Source: Christensenella tenuis (GTDB lineage: Bacteria; Bacillota; Clostridia; Christensenellales; Christensenellaceae). Taken from it: DNA of 64,000 nucleotides. The stretch is taken from NCBI RefSeq assembly GCF_014287795.1, contig NZ_JACOON010000001.1, positions 620,001 through 684,000 on the forward strand, read 5' to 3'. Below the pieces are notes generated by a model. It had not been told where the DNA came from and made no database searches. It saw only the letters and a list, made by a program, of their open reading frames with translations. A program made the translations under genes and the position numbers. Positions 7,364 to 15,596 of the stretch are shown in pieces. Each line of letters starts with the position of its first letter. Position 1 is the stretch's first letter.

Positions 7364-7618
7364 TTACATTTGCTTGATATAATAGCTTACAAGCTCTTCC
7401 AGCAATTCGTCACGGTCTACACTCGCAATCAATGAACGCGCGTTTTTATATCCCGTCACATAGGTCGGGTCGCCGGAAACGATGTAGCCTATCAGCTGAT
7501 TTACCGGGTCGTATCCCTTTTCACGCATCGCCTCGCTTACAATGCGAATGATACCGCGCACAGGGTTTTCCAACTCCTTATCAAAGTTGAACTGCATCGT
7601 CTTATCAAAATCTGACAT
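7364..7618 (-). CDS. ireB: IreB family regulatory phosphoprotein (UPF0297/YrzL)
   Basis: An 84-residue protein of standard family length. It shows the N-terminal TMQF phosphorylation region and the conserved core NPVRGIIRIVSEAMREKG, then QLIGYIVSGDPTYVT. In Enterococcus, IreB is phosphorylated on threonines by the PASTA kinase IreK and affects cephalosporin resistance and cell envelope stress; that role here is by homology. The cognate kinase is not in the window. Start ATG at 7618 has GGCGGGG upstream. Confidence 0.93.
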   Translation of the reverse strand: MSDFDKTMQFNFDKELENPVRGIIRIVSEAMREKGYDPVNQLIGYIVSGDPTYVTGYKNARSLIASVDRDELLEELVSYYIKQM

Positions 7619-7685
7619 TGCCCCGCCTCCTTCATTGCAACTGCTTGCTTTTTATTATACCCTAAACACGTTAAGAAGTAAATCG

Positions 7686-8054
7686 CTATTTATTCTGTTC
7701 AAGAACCTTATGCAATGCTGTTTTAAGTGCATCCTCGGCAAGGAGCGAACAATGCACTTTTTCGGCCGGCATTCCGCCGAGTTCTTCCACAATATCGTTT
7801 TTTGTGATTTTAAGTGCCTCTTCAACCGTTTTGCCTTTGACCATATCTGTAAGTACGCTTGAACTGGCAATAGCGGCAGCACATCCGTATGTCTGGAATG
7901 AAATATCCTGGATAACGTCTCCATCCATTTTTAGATAAACTGTTGTAGTATCTCCGCAAGTCGGGCTGCCCGCCTCGCCTACAATATCCGCATTCTCCAT
8001 AACCCCTACATTATGGGGTTCCTGAAAGTGTTTAATCAATTTTTCCGTATACAT
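7686..8054 (-). CDS. nifU: NifU/IscU-like iron-sulfur cluster scaffold protein
   Basis: A 122-residue scaffold with the three cluster-binding cysteines C33, C58 and C102 and the assisting D35 (PTCGD, TYGCAA, VHCSL). The length corresponds to the IscU-type single domain. It receives sulfur from the cysteine desulfurase encoded immediately upstream (gap 18 bases) and builds transient Fe-S clusters for transfer. AAGGAGAT precedes the ATG. With no other isc genes alongside, this is the minimal NifS-NifU pair common in Clostridia. Confidence 0.95.
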   Translation of the reverse strand: MYTEKLIKHFQEPHNVGVMENADIVGEAGSPTCGDTTTVYLKMDGDVIQDISFQTYGCAAAIASSSVLTDMVKGKTVEEALKITKNDIVEELGGMPAEKVHCSLLAEDALKTALHKVLEQNK

Positions 8055-8072
8055 CCTGTTATCTCCTTTTCT

Positions 8073-9245
8073 TTATGCGTGCATCTGCTGAAACAGCGGC
8101 GATATTTTCCGCAGGCGTTCCGCAAGCTGCACGAGCTCATTTACCGTATAATCTATTTGTTCTTTTGTAGTTGTCTCACCCATTGTAAAACGAAGCGCTC
8201 CCTTGGCAATTTCAGGCGGAATGCCCATTGCCAGAAGTACATGCGAAGATTCAAGTGAACCACTTGCGCATGCAGACCCACTGGAACATTCAATACCCGC
8301 CAGATCCAAGCTCAGCAAAGATGCCTCCGCCTCAATAAATTCCAGCGAGATATTGACATTATTGCACAGCCGTTTTTCTGGATGCCCATTCAACTTCGTA
8401 TACGGGATTTTCTCCACAATTTCACGAATCATGTAATCCCTGAGCTCTGTAAGCCGGATATTTGTCTCTCCAAGCGCCTCTGTCGCCATAGTTAACGCCT
8501 TCGCAAGGCCAATAATTTCCGGAACATTTTCCGTACCCGCACGCCGTTTACGCTCCTGTGCGCCGCCATGCATCAACCGTTCTATCTTTACGCCATTGCG
8601 GATATAAAGCATCCCGATTCCCTTTGGTCCATAAAACTTGTGCGCTGAAATCGATAACAAATCCACATTATCTTCCTGCACATTGAGAGGCAGATGGCCT
8701 GCTGCCTGCACCGCATCCGTATGAAAAATCACGCCGGCTTCACGCGTTACCCTGCCAATCTCGGCAATTGGGTTAATTGTACCCACTTCATTATTTGCAT
8801 ATACCACTGAAACAAGCACCGTATCATCGCGTATTGCATCCTTTACCTGCTGCGCCGTTACCATTCCATATTCGTCTACCGGAAGAAAAGTAACGTCATA
8901 GCCGTTCTTTTTCAGGTACTCGGCAGTATCCATAATGGCATGGTGTTCTACTGCCGTTGTAATCAGATGCCTGCCCTTTGCCCTGTTGGCCTCCATCGCA
9001 CCTTTGAGCGCCCAGTTATCGCTTTCTGTCCCGCATGCGGTAAAATAGATCTCGTTGCTGTATTTCGCTCCGATGCATCCCGCAACCTCTTCACGCGCCT
9101 TATCAAGCGCATTTTTCGCATATCGTCCACTTTCATACATGCTTGACGGATTGCCAAAGTGCTTCTTATAATAGGGCTTCATCGCCTCAAGCACTTCATC
9201 TTTGACATAGGTTGTTGCTGCATAATCCAAATAAATTCTGTCCAT
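8073..9245 (-). CDS. nifS: Cysteine desulfurase (NifS/IscS family)
   Basis: A 390-residue class V aminotransferase-fold enzyme. The PLP lysine is K203 (SISAHKFYGPKG), a PLP-stacking histidine is in AVEHHA near 101, and the persulfide cysteine is C326 in SSGSACASGS. It converts cysteine to alanine and passes sulfane sulfur to the scaffold encoded just downstream, and possibly to tRNA thiolation enzymes. It is separated from the laccase-domain gene pgeF by 62 bases. Confidence 0.96.
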   Translation of the reverse strand: MDRIYLDYAATTYVKDEVLEAMKPYYKKHFGNPSSMYESGRYAKNALDKAREEVAGCIGAKYSNEIYFTACGTESDNWALKGAMEANRAKGRHLITTAVEHHAIMDTAEYLKKNGYDVTFLPVDEYGMVTAQQVKDAIRDDTVLVSVVYANNEVGTINPIAEIGRVTREAGVIFHTDAVQAAGHLPLNVQEDNVDLLSISAHKFYGPKGIGMLYIRNGVKIERLMHGGAQERKRRAGTENVPEIIGLAKALTMATEALGETNIRLTELRDYMIREIVEKIPYTKLNGHPEKRLCNNVNISLEFIEAEASLLSLDLAGIECSSGSACASGSLESSHVLLAMGIPPEIAKGALRFTMGETTTKEQIDYTVNELVQLAERLRKISPLFQQMHA

Positions 9246-9307
9246 CGCATCTACCTTCTTTGGTCTAAAATTTTATCCGTTTAATTTATAAACCGGCCAT
9301 TTTTCCC

Positions 9308-10150
9308 TTAAACAGCTTTTGTTTCGAGATTGATAAACGATCCCATTGCTCCTGTGTTTCCTTGGTCCCTACGATGGGAAAAAAACAGATCCTCCCGCAT
9401 ATAGGTACAAAGATCCGCACACGTAATATTTTCCAGCGAAACACCTGCCTGATCAAACTGTTTTAGAATTGCATATTGCAGATCGACATATAGTTTTCTC
9501 TCTTTCCGCACCACCGCTGCGCCGCCGAAACGTTCGCTAAAAGGCTGCGCTACATCTTCCTGCACTTCGAAACAATCGGTCATGATATGCGGGCCAATCC
9601 CAATCAACAAATCATCCGCCGAAGTATGGTAATCATGGAAGAAGACATTGGCAACCTTCGCAGGAAGGCCGCTGTAAACACCCCGCCATCCGGCATGACT
9701 TACACAGGCAATCCGCTGTTTTTTATCCGCAAAAAAAACAGGAACACAGTCCGCATGCAGAGTGACTGCCGTAATTCCCGTCTCACAAATAATCATTGCA
9801 TCACAAGGAGGCAAATCATTTTCGCGCACAATACCTTTGCCTGCATCTTCAGCCGATGCTTTGCATATGCCGTCGCCGTGCGCATAATTAACCAGTGTCA
9901 AAGATTCATAGGGTACGTCCAAAGCCCTGCATACGCGCCGGTAATTCTCTTCCTTATTTTGAGGGGAATTTTCCCTCGTCTTACTCAAATTGAGGGATGC
10001 ATAGCACCCTTTGCTCACGCCGCCTTTACGTGTAGTGTAACAATGTTTCTCAAAGCCAGCCTCCAAAAAAGAAGGGATTGTTAAAAAGGAAACGCCAGCT
10101 TTTGTTTGCAACAAAAAACCGCGTTTAACTTTGTCCTCAAATATATTCAT
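9308..10150 (-). CDS. pgeF: Peptidoglycan editing factor PgeF (YfiH/YlmD laccase-domain protein)
   Basis: A 280-residue protein of the copper/zinc-binding purine nucleoside phosphorylase-like (old 'polyphenol oxidase') family. The metal-site motifs HADCVPVFF and VSHAGWRG are present, with the C-terminal LCTYMREDLFFSHRRD. The family acts on adenosine/inosine and, in E. coli, keeps L-Ser out of the peptidoglycan stem. The ATG abuts the nrdR stop (TAAATG), implying translational coupling. In many Firmicutes this gene also sits near the division cluster. Confidence 0.92.
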   Translation of the reverse strand: MNIFEDKVKRGFLLQTKAGVSFLTIPSFLEAGFEKHCYTTRKGGVSKGCYASLNLSKTRENSPQNKEENYRRVCRALDVPYESLTLVNYAHGDGICKASAEDAGKGIVRENDLPPCDAMIICETGITAVTLHADCVPVFFADKKQRIACVSHAGWRGVYSGLPAKVANVFFHDYHTSADDLLIGIGPHIMTDCFEVQEDVAQPFSERFGGAAVVRKERKLYVDLQYAILKQFDQAGVSLENITCADLCTYMREDLFFSHRRDQGNTGAMGSFINLETKAV

Positions 10151-10606
10151 TTATTTCTCCGTCAAAAGCCTGTTGAGTTCTTCCCGAAATGTGTTGATGT
10201 CCTTAAACTGACGGTAAACGGACGCAAAGCGCACATAGGCTACTTCATCCAGTTTTCTCAGCCCGTCCATTACAATTTCGCCAACTTCATGTGATGTGAT
10301 TTCCTGACTGGGCGCATTATAAACGGAACGTTCAATCTCATTAATCAGTTCTTCAATGTCCTGAAAAGATACTTCCCGTTTCTCGCACGCCTTTACAATG
10401 CCTTTCTTAACTTTTTCTATATCGAATACTTCCCGTTTCCCATCTTTTTTGATTACAAAAACAGGAAGGCTCTCGACCTTTTCATAGGTTGTAAAGCGCT
10501 TCCCGCATTTCAGGCATTCCCGTCGCCTGCGGATGGAAGTTCCCTCATCGACCGGACGCGAATCGACTACTTTGCTTTCCGGAAAATCACAATAAATACA
10601 TTTCAC
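10151..10606 (-). CDS. nrdR: Transcriptional repressor NrdR
   Basis: A 151-residue regulator of ribonucleotide reductase genes. It has an N-terminal zinc ribbon (C3, C6, C31, C34) with the basic strand [11 protein letters not shown], then an ATP-cone domain from about residue 47 ([14 protein letters not shown]). The ATP cone senses ATP/dATP, and the zinc ribbon binds NrdR boxes. Length and domain order are standard. It is coupled to pgeF and lies 76 bases after the sigma factor gene. Confidence 0.96.
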   Translation of the reverse strand: MKCIYCDFPESKVVDSRPVDEGTSIRRRRECLKCGKRFTTYEKVESLPVFVIKKDGKREVFDIEKVKKGIVKACEKREVSFQDIEELINEIERSVYNAPSQEITSHEVGEIVMDGLRKLDEVAYVRFASVYRQFKDINTFREELNRLLTEK

Positions 10607-10682
10607 TTATTTTTCCTCCGCAGAAATTAGATTTATTGTGTTAAGTATACCATATTCCGGATAGAAATGCATAATTTTTCAA

Positions 10683-11276
10683 TTATTTCGCGTCATTATC
10701 CATATCAGCCTTTAAAAGTTCAATAAATTTTCGTTCCACCTTGCTGACACATGATTGTGACACCCCGGCAATTGCTGCAACGGCTTTTTGGCTTTGTTCC
10801 AGTTTCCCATCAAGGCCAAATCGTAAATATATGATTTTTTTCTGTCGGGAAGGAAGTTGATCTGCAATTTCCGTGAACTTGCTTCGATTAATTTTCCGTT
10901 CCATCTCCATCCATACCAAATCTTCTTCCGAACAAAAAAGAGCCTCCTCTTTCCACTTCTCAAGAGGCACTTCCGGCTTCGTGTTTTTACGCAGATACAT
11001 CAGTATTTCATTTTTTATACAATGAGAAGCATAGGTAGAAAATTGCACATGTTTCAGAGGATCAAAACTATCTGCCGCTTTAATCAATCCGATGCTTCCA
11101 ACAGACATTAAATCGTCAAATTCCGCTGTTTTACCAGTATATTTTTTTGCAGTAAAAGAAACGAGGGAAAGGTTATCTTCGATCAACGCCTTCTTTTCCC
11201 GCTGCCTCCCACTGTCTTTCTGTTTGAGTCCTTTTGTCGGGAAAAGCGGCGCAGGCATGTTTTTCTTATCATACAT
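10683..11276 (-). CDS. Sigma-70 family factor of the sporulation SigE/SigK type, standing alone
   Basis: About 197 residues. Region 2 is clear (DDLMSVGSIGLIKAADSFDP, then FSTYASHCIKNEILMYLR), and region 4 ends with the helix-turn-helix VAAIAGVSQSCVSKVERKF. The region 2 pattern is closest to SigE/SigK mother-cell factors. ATG at 11276 is chosen for its AAGGAG; the in-frame ATG at 11327 lacks one. No cleavable pro-sequence with a membrane helix is visible. In spore-formers this spot after ftsZ holds spoIIGA-sigE-sigG, and neither spoIIGA nor sigG is here. Its present regulon cannot be told. Confidence 0.85.
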   Translation of the reverse strand: MYDKKNMPAPLFPTKGLKQKDSGRQREKKALIEDNLSLVSFTAKKYTGKTAEFDDLMSVGSIGLIKAADSFDPLKHVQFSTYASHCIKNEILMYLRKNTKPEVPLEKWKEEALFCSEEDLVWMEMERKINRSKFTEIADQLPSRQKKIIYLRFGLDGKLEQSQKAVAAIAGVSQSCVSKVERKFIELLKADMDNDAK

Positions 11277-11514
11277 CTGTTTTCTCCTTCCGTTTCCCCT
11301 TATGTGTCTTTTGCTGTATGGTAACATTCTTTGTGAATCAAACCGTGTCGATTTGTGTAGGTTTTAATGAAATTATTTAATGAAATTTTATAATTCTCTA
11401 TGTTTACATAATAAACAACCACCAGCCAAGCTGGTGGTTGTTCATATGCGGGCAAAGCCCTCTGTTCTTCGCGACACGTCAAACGTGTAAAACGGTCTGC
11501 CAGTTGCGATACTA

Positions 11515-11976
11515 TTACTTGCCGCCCGTAAACGGGCTGAATCCCGGTATCGTTAACTGCTCACCTAATTGATCTTCCTTTAGTTGATTCTGTATATACT
11601 CCGCAATTCGGCCTGCGTTTTTTCCTGCTGTATCTACATAATATCCTCTGCACCAAAATTCTCGGTTCCGATATTTGTATTTCAATTCGCCGAATTGCTC
11701 ATATAGCATCGTACTGCTTTTTCCCTTGAGATATCCCATAAAACTCGATACTGCTATTTTCGGTGGTATCTCAACTAACATATGCACATGGTCGGGGCAC
11801 ATTTCTGCTTCTATTATTTTTACCCTTTTCCACTCACACAGTTGTCTTAATATCTTTCCTATTGCCGCTTTCTTTTCTCCATAGAACACCTTTCTACGGT
11901 ATTTGGGTGCAAATACTATGTGATATTTGCAATTCCATTTGGTGTGCGATAAACTATTTATGTCATTCATGCTCAT
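11515..11976 (-). CDS. tnpA: IS200-type TnpA transposase (HUH/Y1)
   Basis: 153 residues, complete. The HUH metal motif HVHMLVE and the catalytic tyrosine region in GYYVDTAGKN are both intact, so the enzyme looks functional. It would cut and paste single-stranded DNA at the hairpin ends. GGGAGG lies before the ATG but can pair with an upstream complementary CTCCC stretch (see findings). Confidence 0.94.
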   Translation of the reverse strand: MSMNDINSLSHTKWNCKYHIVFAPKYRRKVFYGEKKAAIGKILRQLCEWKRVKIIEAEMCPDHVHMLVEIPPKIAVSSFMGYLKGKSSTMLYEQFGELKYKYRNREFWCRGYYVDTAGKNAGRIAEYIQNQLKEDQLGEQLTIPGFSPFTGGK

Positions 11977-11985
11977 CTGAATGTC

Positions 11986-12042
11986 CTCCCTTTGTATTTT
12001 TCTTGCAGTTGGCAGACCGCAAGCTCATTATACCAAAGGGAG
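11986..12042 (-). promoter_or_regulatory. Anti-Shine-Dalgarno inverted repeat in the tnpA leader
   Basis: CTCCCTTTG (from 12042) is perfectly complementary to CAAAGGGAG (ending 11986), which contains the tnpA ribosome-binding site. A TATAAT box lies between them at 12027-12032. A transcript entering from outside would contain both arms and hide the ribosome-binding site; one starting at the inner TATAAT would not. Confidence 0.55.
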
Positions 12043-12111
12043 TTTTTTTTTATTATCGCCAGTAGGCTTTCTCTGAACCACTCGTCTAACGAGTGGTTTT
12101 ACGATACAACC

Positions 12112-12142
12112 AAAAAAGACCCTTTTCTTCAAGAAAAAGGCC
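12112..12142 (-). terminator. Terminator of the dcw operon after ftsZ
   Basis: A 12-bp stem with G-U pairs (GGCCTTTTTCTT / AAGAAAAGGGTC) ends in TTTTTT, 18 bases after the ftsZ stop. It also shields the IS element from read-through. Confidence 0.85.
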
Positions 12143-12160
12143 TTCTTTATAGATTCTAAA

Positions 12161-13375
12161 TTAATAATCCGTACGGTTTCTTCTGGGTTTCTTCTTCAGG
12201 AAAGAAGGAATCTCGAGATCTTCGTCTCCAAAGGTTTCCAACGGTTCTGCTTCCCTTGTTCCCGACTCTTTCAATTCCGGCATAGGCGAGGTGTTCGAAT
12301 TAAAAGTTGCCTTCTCACGGTGCGGAATTTGGGGTTCCAGATTAAGAGATACCTCATCTGTAAATTCAATCTTTTCTTCTACCTTTTGTTTTTGAACCTT
12401 CGGCATGCCAACGGTTTCAGGTGCATCAAAACCTGTTGCAATCACTGTGATGCGCACCTCGTCATCAAGGGAAGGATCAATGCACACACCGAAGAACACA
12501 TCCGCCTCCGGATCCGCTCCTTCCTGAATAATCTTTGCAGCTTCCTGTATTTCATACATGCCAAGGGAGGGATCCCCAGTGACATTGAAGATAATACCAC
12601 GCGCACCTTCGATCGTCGTATCAAGCAATGGACTGTTAATTGCCTGTTTTGCAGCTTCAACCGTTTTGTTTTCCCCATAGCCGATCCCAATGCCCATATG
12701 CGCAATACCGCGAAGTGTCATTACTTTCTTCACATCCGCAAAATCCAGGTTAATCAGAGCCGGCTTACCGATCAAATCAATAATTCCCTGTATTCCCTGC
12801 CGCAGCACGTCATCCGCTACTCGGAACGCATCGACAAGCGGGGTATCTTTGCCAACCGTATTGAGGAGCTTATCGTTGGGGATCGTTACAATTGTATCTA
12901 CCACCGATTTTAAATCTTCAAATCCAGCTTCCGCAGCCTTTGCACGCGGATGTCCTTCAAACCAAAACGGCTTAGTCACAAAGCCAATGGTAAGACAGCC
13001 GTCTTCTTTTGCAATTTCTGCAATAACCGGCGCGGCGCCTGTTCCCGTTCCACCCCCGAGGCCGCACGAAACGAATACAAGATCCGCTCCTTTGACAGCC
13101 TGCTCAAGCTCGTCACGGCTTTCTTCCGCCGCTTTACGCCCGGTTGACGGATCCGCCCCTGAACCAAGACCTTTTGTAAGTTTTTCACCAATCTGTATTT
13201 TCTGGTCAGCTTTTGATAAAAAGAGAGCCTGTTTATCAGTATTGACTGCAATGAGCTCCGCTCCCTTTACGCCAAACTCTATCATTCTGTTGACAGCGTT
13301 GTTTCCCGCACCGCCCACGCCAAAAACGCGAATCTTTGCGAAATTTTCACTGTTGTTATCAAATTCGAGTGACAT
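12161..13375 (-). CDS. ftsZ: Cell division protein FtsZ
   Basis: A 404-residue tubulin-like GTPase that forms the cytokinetic Z ring. The GTP-binding signature GGGTGTG is at 107-113, the N-terminal [11 protein letters not shown] at 21-31, and the T7 loop [11 protein letters not shown] near 209. The C-terminal peptide ([13 protein letters not shown]) is the conserved FtsA/membrane-anchor binding tail followed by basic residues. AGGAGG lies upstream. It is last in the dcw cluster, 26 bases after ftsA. Confidence 0.98.
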   Translation of the reverse strand: MSLEFDNNSENFAKIRVFGVGGAGNNAVNRMIEFGVKGAELIAVNTDKQALFLSKADQKIQIGEKLTKGLGSGADPSTGRKAAEESRDELEQAVKGADLVFVSCGLGGGTGTGAAPVIAEIAKEDGCLTIGFVTKPFWFEGHPRAKAAEAGFEDLKSVVDTIVTIPNDKLLNTVGKDTPLVDAFRVADDVLRQGIQGIIDLIGKPALINLDFADVKKVMTLRGIAHMGIGIGYGENKTVEAAKQAINSPLLDTTIEGARGIIFNVTGDPSLGMYEIQEAAKIIQEGADPEADVFFGVCIDPSLDDEVRITVIATGFDAPETVGMPKVQKQKVEEKIEFTDEVSLNLEPQIPHREKATFNSNTSPMPELKESGTREAEPLETFGDEDLEIPSFLKKKPRRNRTDY

Positions 13376-13401
13376 TTGTTTTCCTCCTTGGTATGGATAA
13401 A

Positions 13402-14583
13402 TTATTCAAACAGTACATCCTGCCCTCTTCCAAAAAAACCTTTCTTTTTGGTCGGAGGTTTACTCTGAATGTAACCGTCATACGCATATTGCATCAGCGC
13501 ATACGCTGAATGCATATCCGGTGGTTGTAGCTTTGTATTCGGAACTTTAATGAAAGTCGGAATCCTGCCGGACACTGCCCGAAAAAAACTATCCGATCCT
13601 TTCATGAATGCAAGCCCTCCGCCCGTGAGATAAATATTGATCTTCCTGCCGATTTTGGCTTCCGCTTTAGCGATATGTTGACCAATATACATAATTAGGT
13701 GTTCAACCCGTGCGTCAATGATCTCTTTCAAAAGGTCATACGGATACTTCTTAAGCTTTCCTTCCGCATCCTTAGCAAACAATTGAGAAATGCTGTTATT
13801 ATCGCTCAGTCCAAACGTATAACGGCGCTTTAATTGTTCCGCTGTTTCCGCTTCCACCTTCATTGCATAGGAAATGTCGCTTGTAATATGCCCTCCACCC
13901 ATCGGAATAGTGGCAAAATACAAAATGGAGTCGCCATAGACGAGCGAAATATTGGTACTGTAATAGCCAACATCCACCAATGCCGCGAAAGAATCCCTCT
14001 TCTCCGCCGAAAGCAAATAAAGCGCTTCTGCGAGCGGCTCAGGAATAAAATAATCCACACGAACTCCTAAATGATTCAAAAGATCCATCACATCTTTTAG
14101 AAAGAACTTATTGGCAAATGTAAATGAAACACATCCCCGAAGGTTCTTCGTGGGAATATCGTAAGGTTCCAAATACACATTCTTGTCATCAAGAAGAAAC
14201 CATGCGGGCCATTCATGAACAAGTGTCAGGTCGTCAAGGATATCAAAGCGCCGTGCGCGGTCAACCAGCCGGTCTACATCACGCTCGGAAACTCTCCCTT
14301 TTACCGGCACCTGTGCAGTTTGGGTAATCACTTTAATAAAAGAACCCGGTATCCCGACATCAGCGCTTCTGATACGGAATCCGGTCTGCCGTTCGCATGA
14401 TTCCAAAGCCTGCTCTAAAGCATAAATTACATTCTTGGAATCCACCCAATTTGACTTTTTAATTCCCGCATAAGGAATTTGCGCGTACCCTAAAACTTCC
14501 AGCCCCATGCGCTGCTTTTTTTCAGCGACGGTGCAGGATATTTTCGAAGTACCAAATTCGATAACTGTTTTGAAATCTCTCAT
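13402..14583 (-). CDS. ftsA: FtsA-like cell division protein with altered ATP-binding loops
   Basis: 393 residues, actin-like fold with the SHS2/1C insertion. The order before ftsZ and the C-terminal amphipathic [14 protein letters not shown] identify FtsA, the Z-ring membrane tether. The phosphate-1 loop reads EFGTSK (E9) where FtsA proteins have DIGTSK. The phosphate-2 loop reads DVGYYSTN (204-211) in place of DIGGGTTD. The adenosine motif YLTGGG is normal. These changes would be expected to weaken nucleotide hydrolysis or binding. The membrane-targeting tail is retained, so tethering may persist. Confidence 0.9.
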   Translation of the reverse strand: MRDFKTVIEFGTSKISCTVAEKKQRMGLEVLGYAQIPYAGIKKSNWVDSKNVIYALEQALESCERQTGFRIRSADVGIPGSFIKVITQTAQVPVKGRVSERDVDRLVDRARRFDILDDLTLVHEWPAWFLLDDKNVYLEPYDIPTKNLRGCVSFTFANKFFLKDVMDLLNHLGVRVDYFIPEPLAEALYLLSAEKRDSFAALVDVGYYSTNISLVYGDSILYFATIPMGGGHITSDISYAMKVEAETAEQLKRRYTFGLSDNNSISQLFAKDAEGKLKKYPYDLLKEIIDARVEHLIMYIGQHIAKAEAKIGRKINIYLTGGGLAFMKGSDSFFRAVSGRIPTFIKVPNTKLQPPDMHSAYALMQYAYDGYIQSKPPTKKKGFFGRGQDVLFE

Positions 14584-14728
14584 TCAAAAACCAACCTTAG
14601 CATCCTGTTTCTTTTCTCCAGCAGAAACCATTATGCATATAATATCACATTTATTTGGAAAACGAAACACTTTTGTATATTTTTTACCACATTTGCCGCT
14701 TCATTAACCACATCAGCAAACGAAAACT

Positions 14729-15586
14729 TTATTCTCCACTCCCCGGGTCCGTTGAACTTTCTCCATCCGGTTCGGTGCCGCCGTCGCCAGACTGGGCAGG
14801 ATCATCCTGTGTTCCACCGTCCTGGGGCGTAGCCGTACTGTTTTCATTGAGCTGGTATGTCGCCGATATTCCCAGCGTTACGTCAAGAATTCCCCCCGCG
14901 TCTCCACTCGCAGCTAACTTTGGAATCATGCGCTTAATCATTTTTACTTTATCGGTTATTTTGTCCGATTGGCCGAATTTAATCTCCAGGCCATCCCGTG
15001 TCTTCATTTTGATATTATTTATATCCGTCAGGTCAATTGTTTCTATCAGGTCTTTAATTTCTTTTTCAGTCAATGCGTTCATCAGTTCCGTATAAACCGT
15101 CAGTTTAAAACTGTCCTGTGTAGATATCTGTTTTCCAAGATTTACCGCGTCAATCACAAATCCATTCACTACTGGATATGGTTCTGCGGGCAATTCCGCT
15201 ATCATCTCCATTACATTGGCATTGGCATCTGCAAGGAGATATTGATCTGAAGCGGAGATAACAGCCATAGGCTGACGCTCCGTGACATGGACAACCAACG
15301 TTTTAGGATATTCTTTGGTAATGCTGTCTACCTCCAAATATGGCTCCGTCTCAATTTTTTCTTTAATTTCATCCGTATCTACAAAAAACATATGTGTCTT
15401 CGGCTGGATATCGGCCAGCTTCGCAATATCCCCATCAGAAAACGAAGGGTGATCGCCCTCCACTTTAATTTTCTCCACCTGAAAATAAGCATAAGTAAAA
15501 TATCCCGCTCCCGCAAGCAGCAAAATCACCAATACGACCGTTAATATTGTTTTTCCGACACTATGCGCTTTTCGCCGTTCCTTCAT
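14729..15586 (-). CDS. ftsQ: Cell division protein FtsQ/DivIB
   Basis: A 285-residue bitopic membrane protein: short basic N-terminus, one transmembrane helix at about 14-32, a POTRA domain at about 35-105 (VEKIKVEGDHPSFSDGDIAKL), then the FtsQ beta domain and a disordered Gly/Asp/Ser-rich tail from about 250. It links FtsL/FtsB and the septal synthase in the divisome. It begins 10 bases after the ftsW stop. The 145 bases between it and ftsA hold nothing recognised. Confidence 0.92.
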   Translation of the reverse strand: MKERRKAHSVGKTILTVVLVILLLAGAGYFTYAYFQVEKIKVEGDHPSFSDGDIAKLADIQPKTHMFFVDTDEIKEKIETEPYLEVDSITKEYPKTLVVHVTERQPMAVISASDQYLLADANANVMEMIAELPAEPYPVVNGFVIDAVNLGKQISTQDSFKLTVYTELMNALTEKEIKDLIETIDLTDINNIKMKTRDGLEIKFGQSDKITDKVKMIKRMIPKLAASGDAGGILDVTLGISATYQLNENSTATPQDGGTQDDPAQSGDGGTEPDGESSTDPGSGE

Positions 15587-15596
15587 GATTCCTCCA

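Larger units (their letters stand above)
11414..12098 (-). mobile_element. IS200/IS605-family insertion sequence (tnpA only)
   Basis: A single-gene element of about 0.69 kb between ftsZ and the sigma factor gene. It is bounded by subterminal hairpins: 11416-11440 (11-bp stem CAACCACCAGC, right end relative to tnpA) and 12076-12098 (9-bp stem AACCACTCG, left end). It has no terminal inverted repeats or tnpB, as expected for the IS200 group. Exact ends cannot be fixed without an empty site. Confidence 0.85.
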
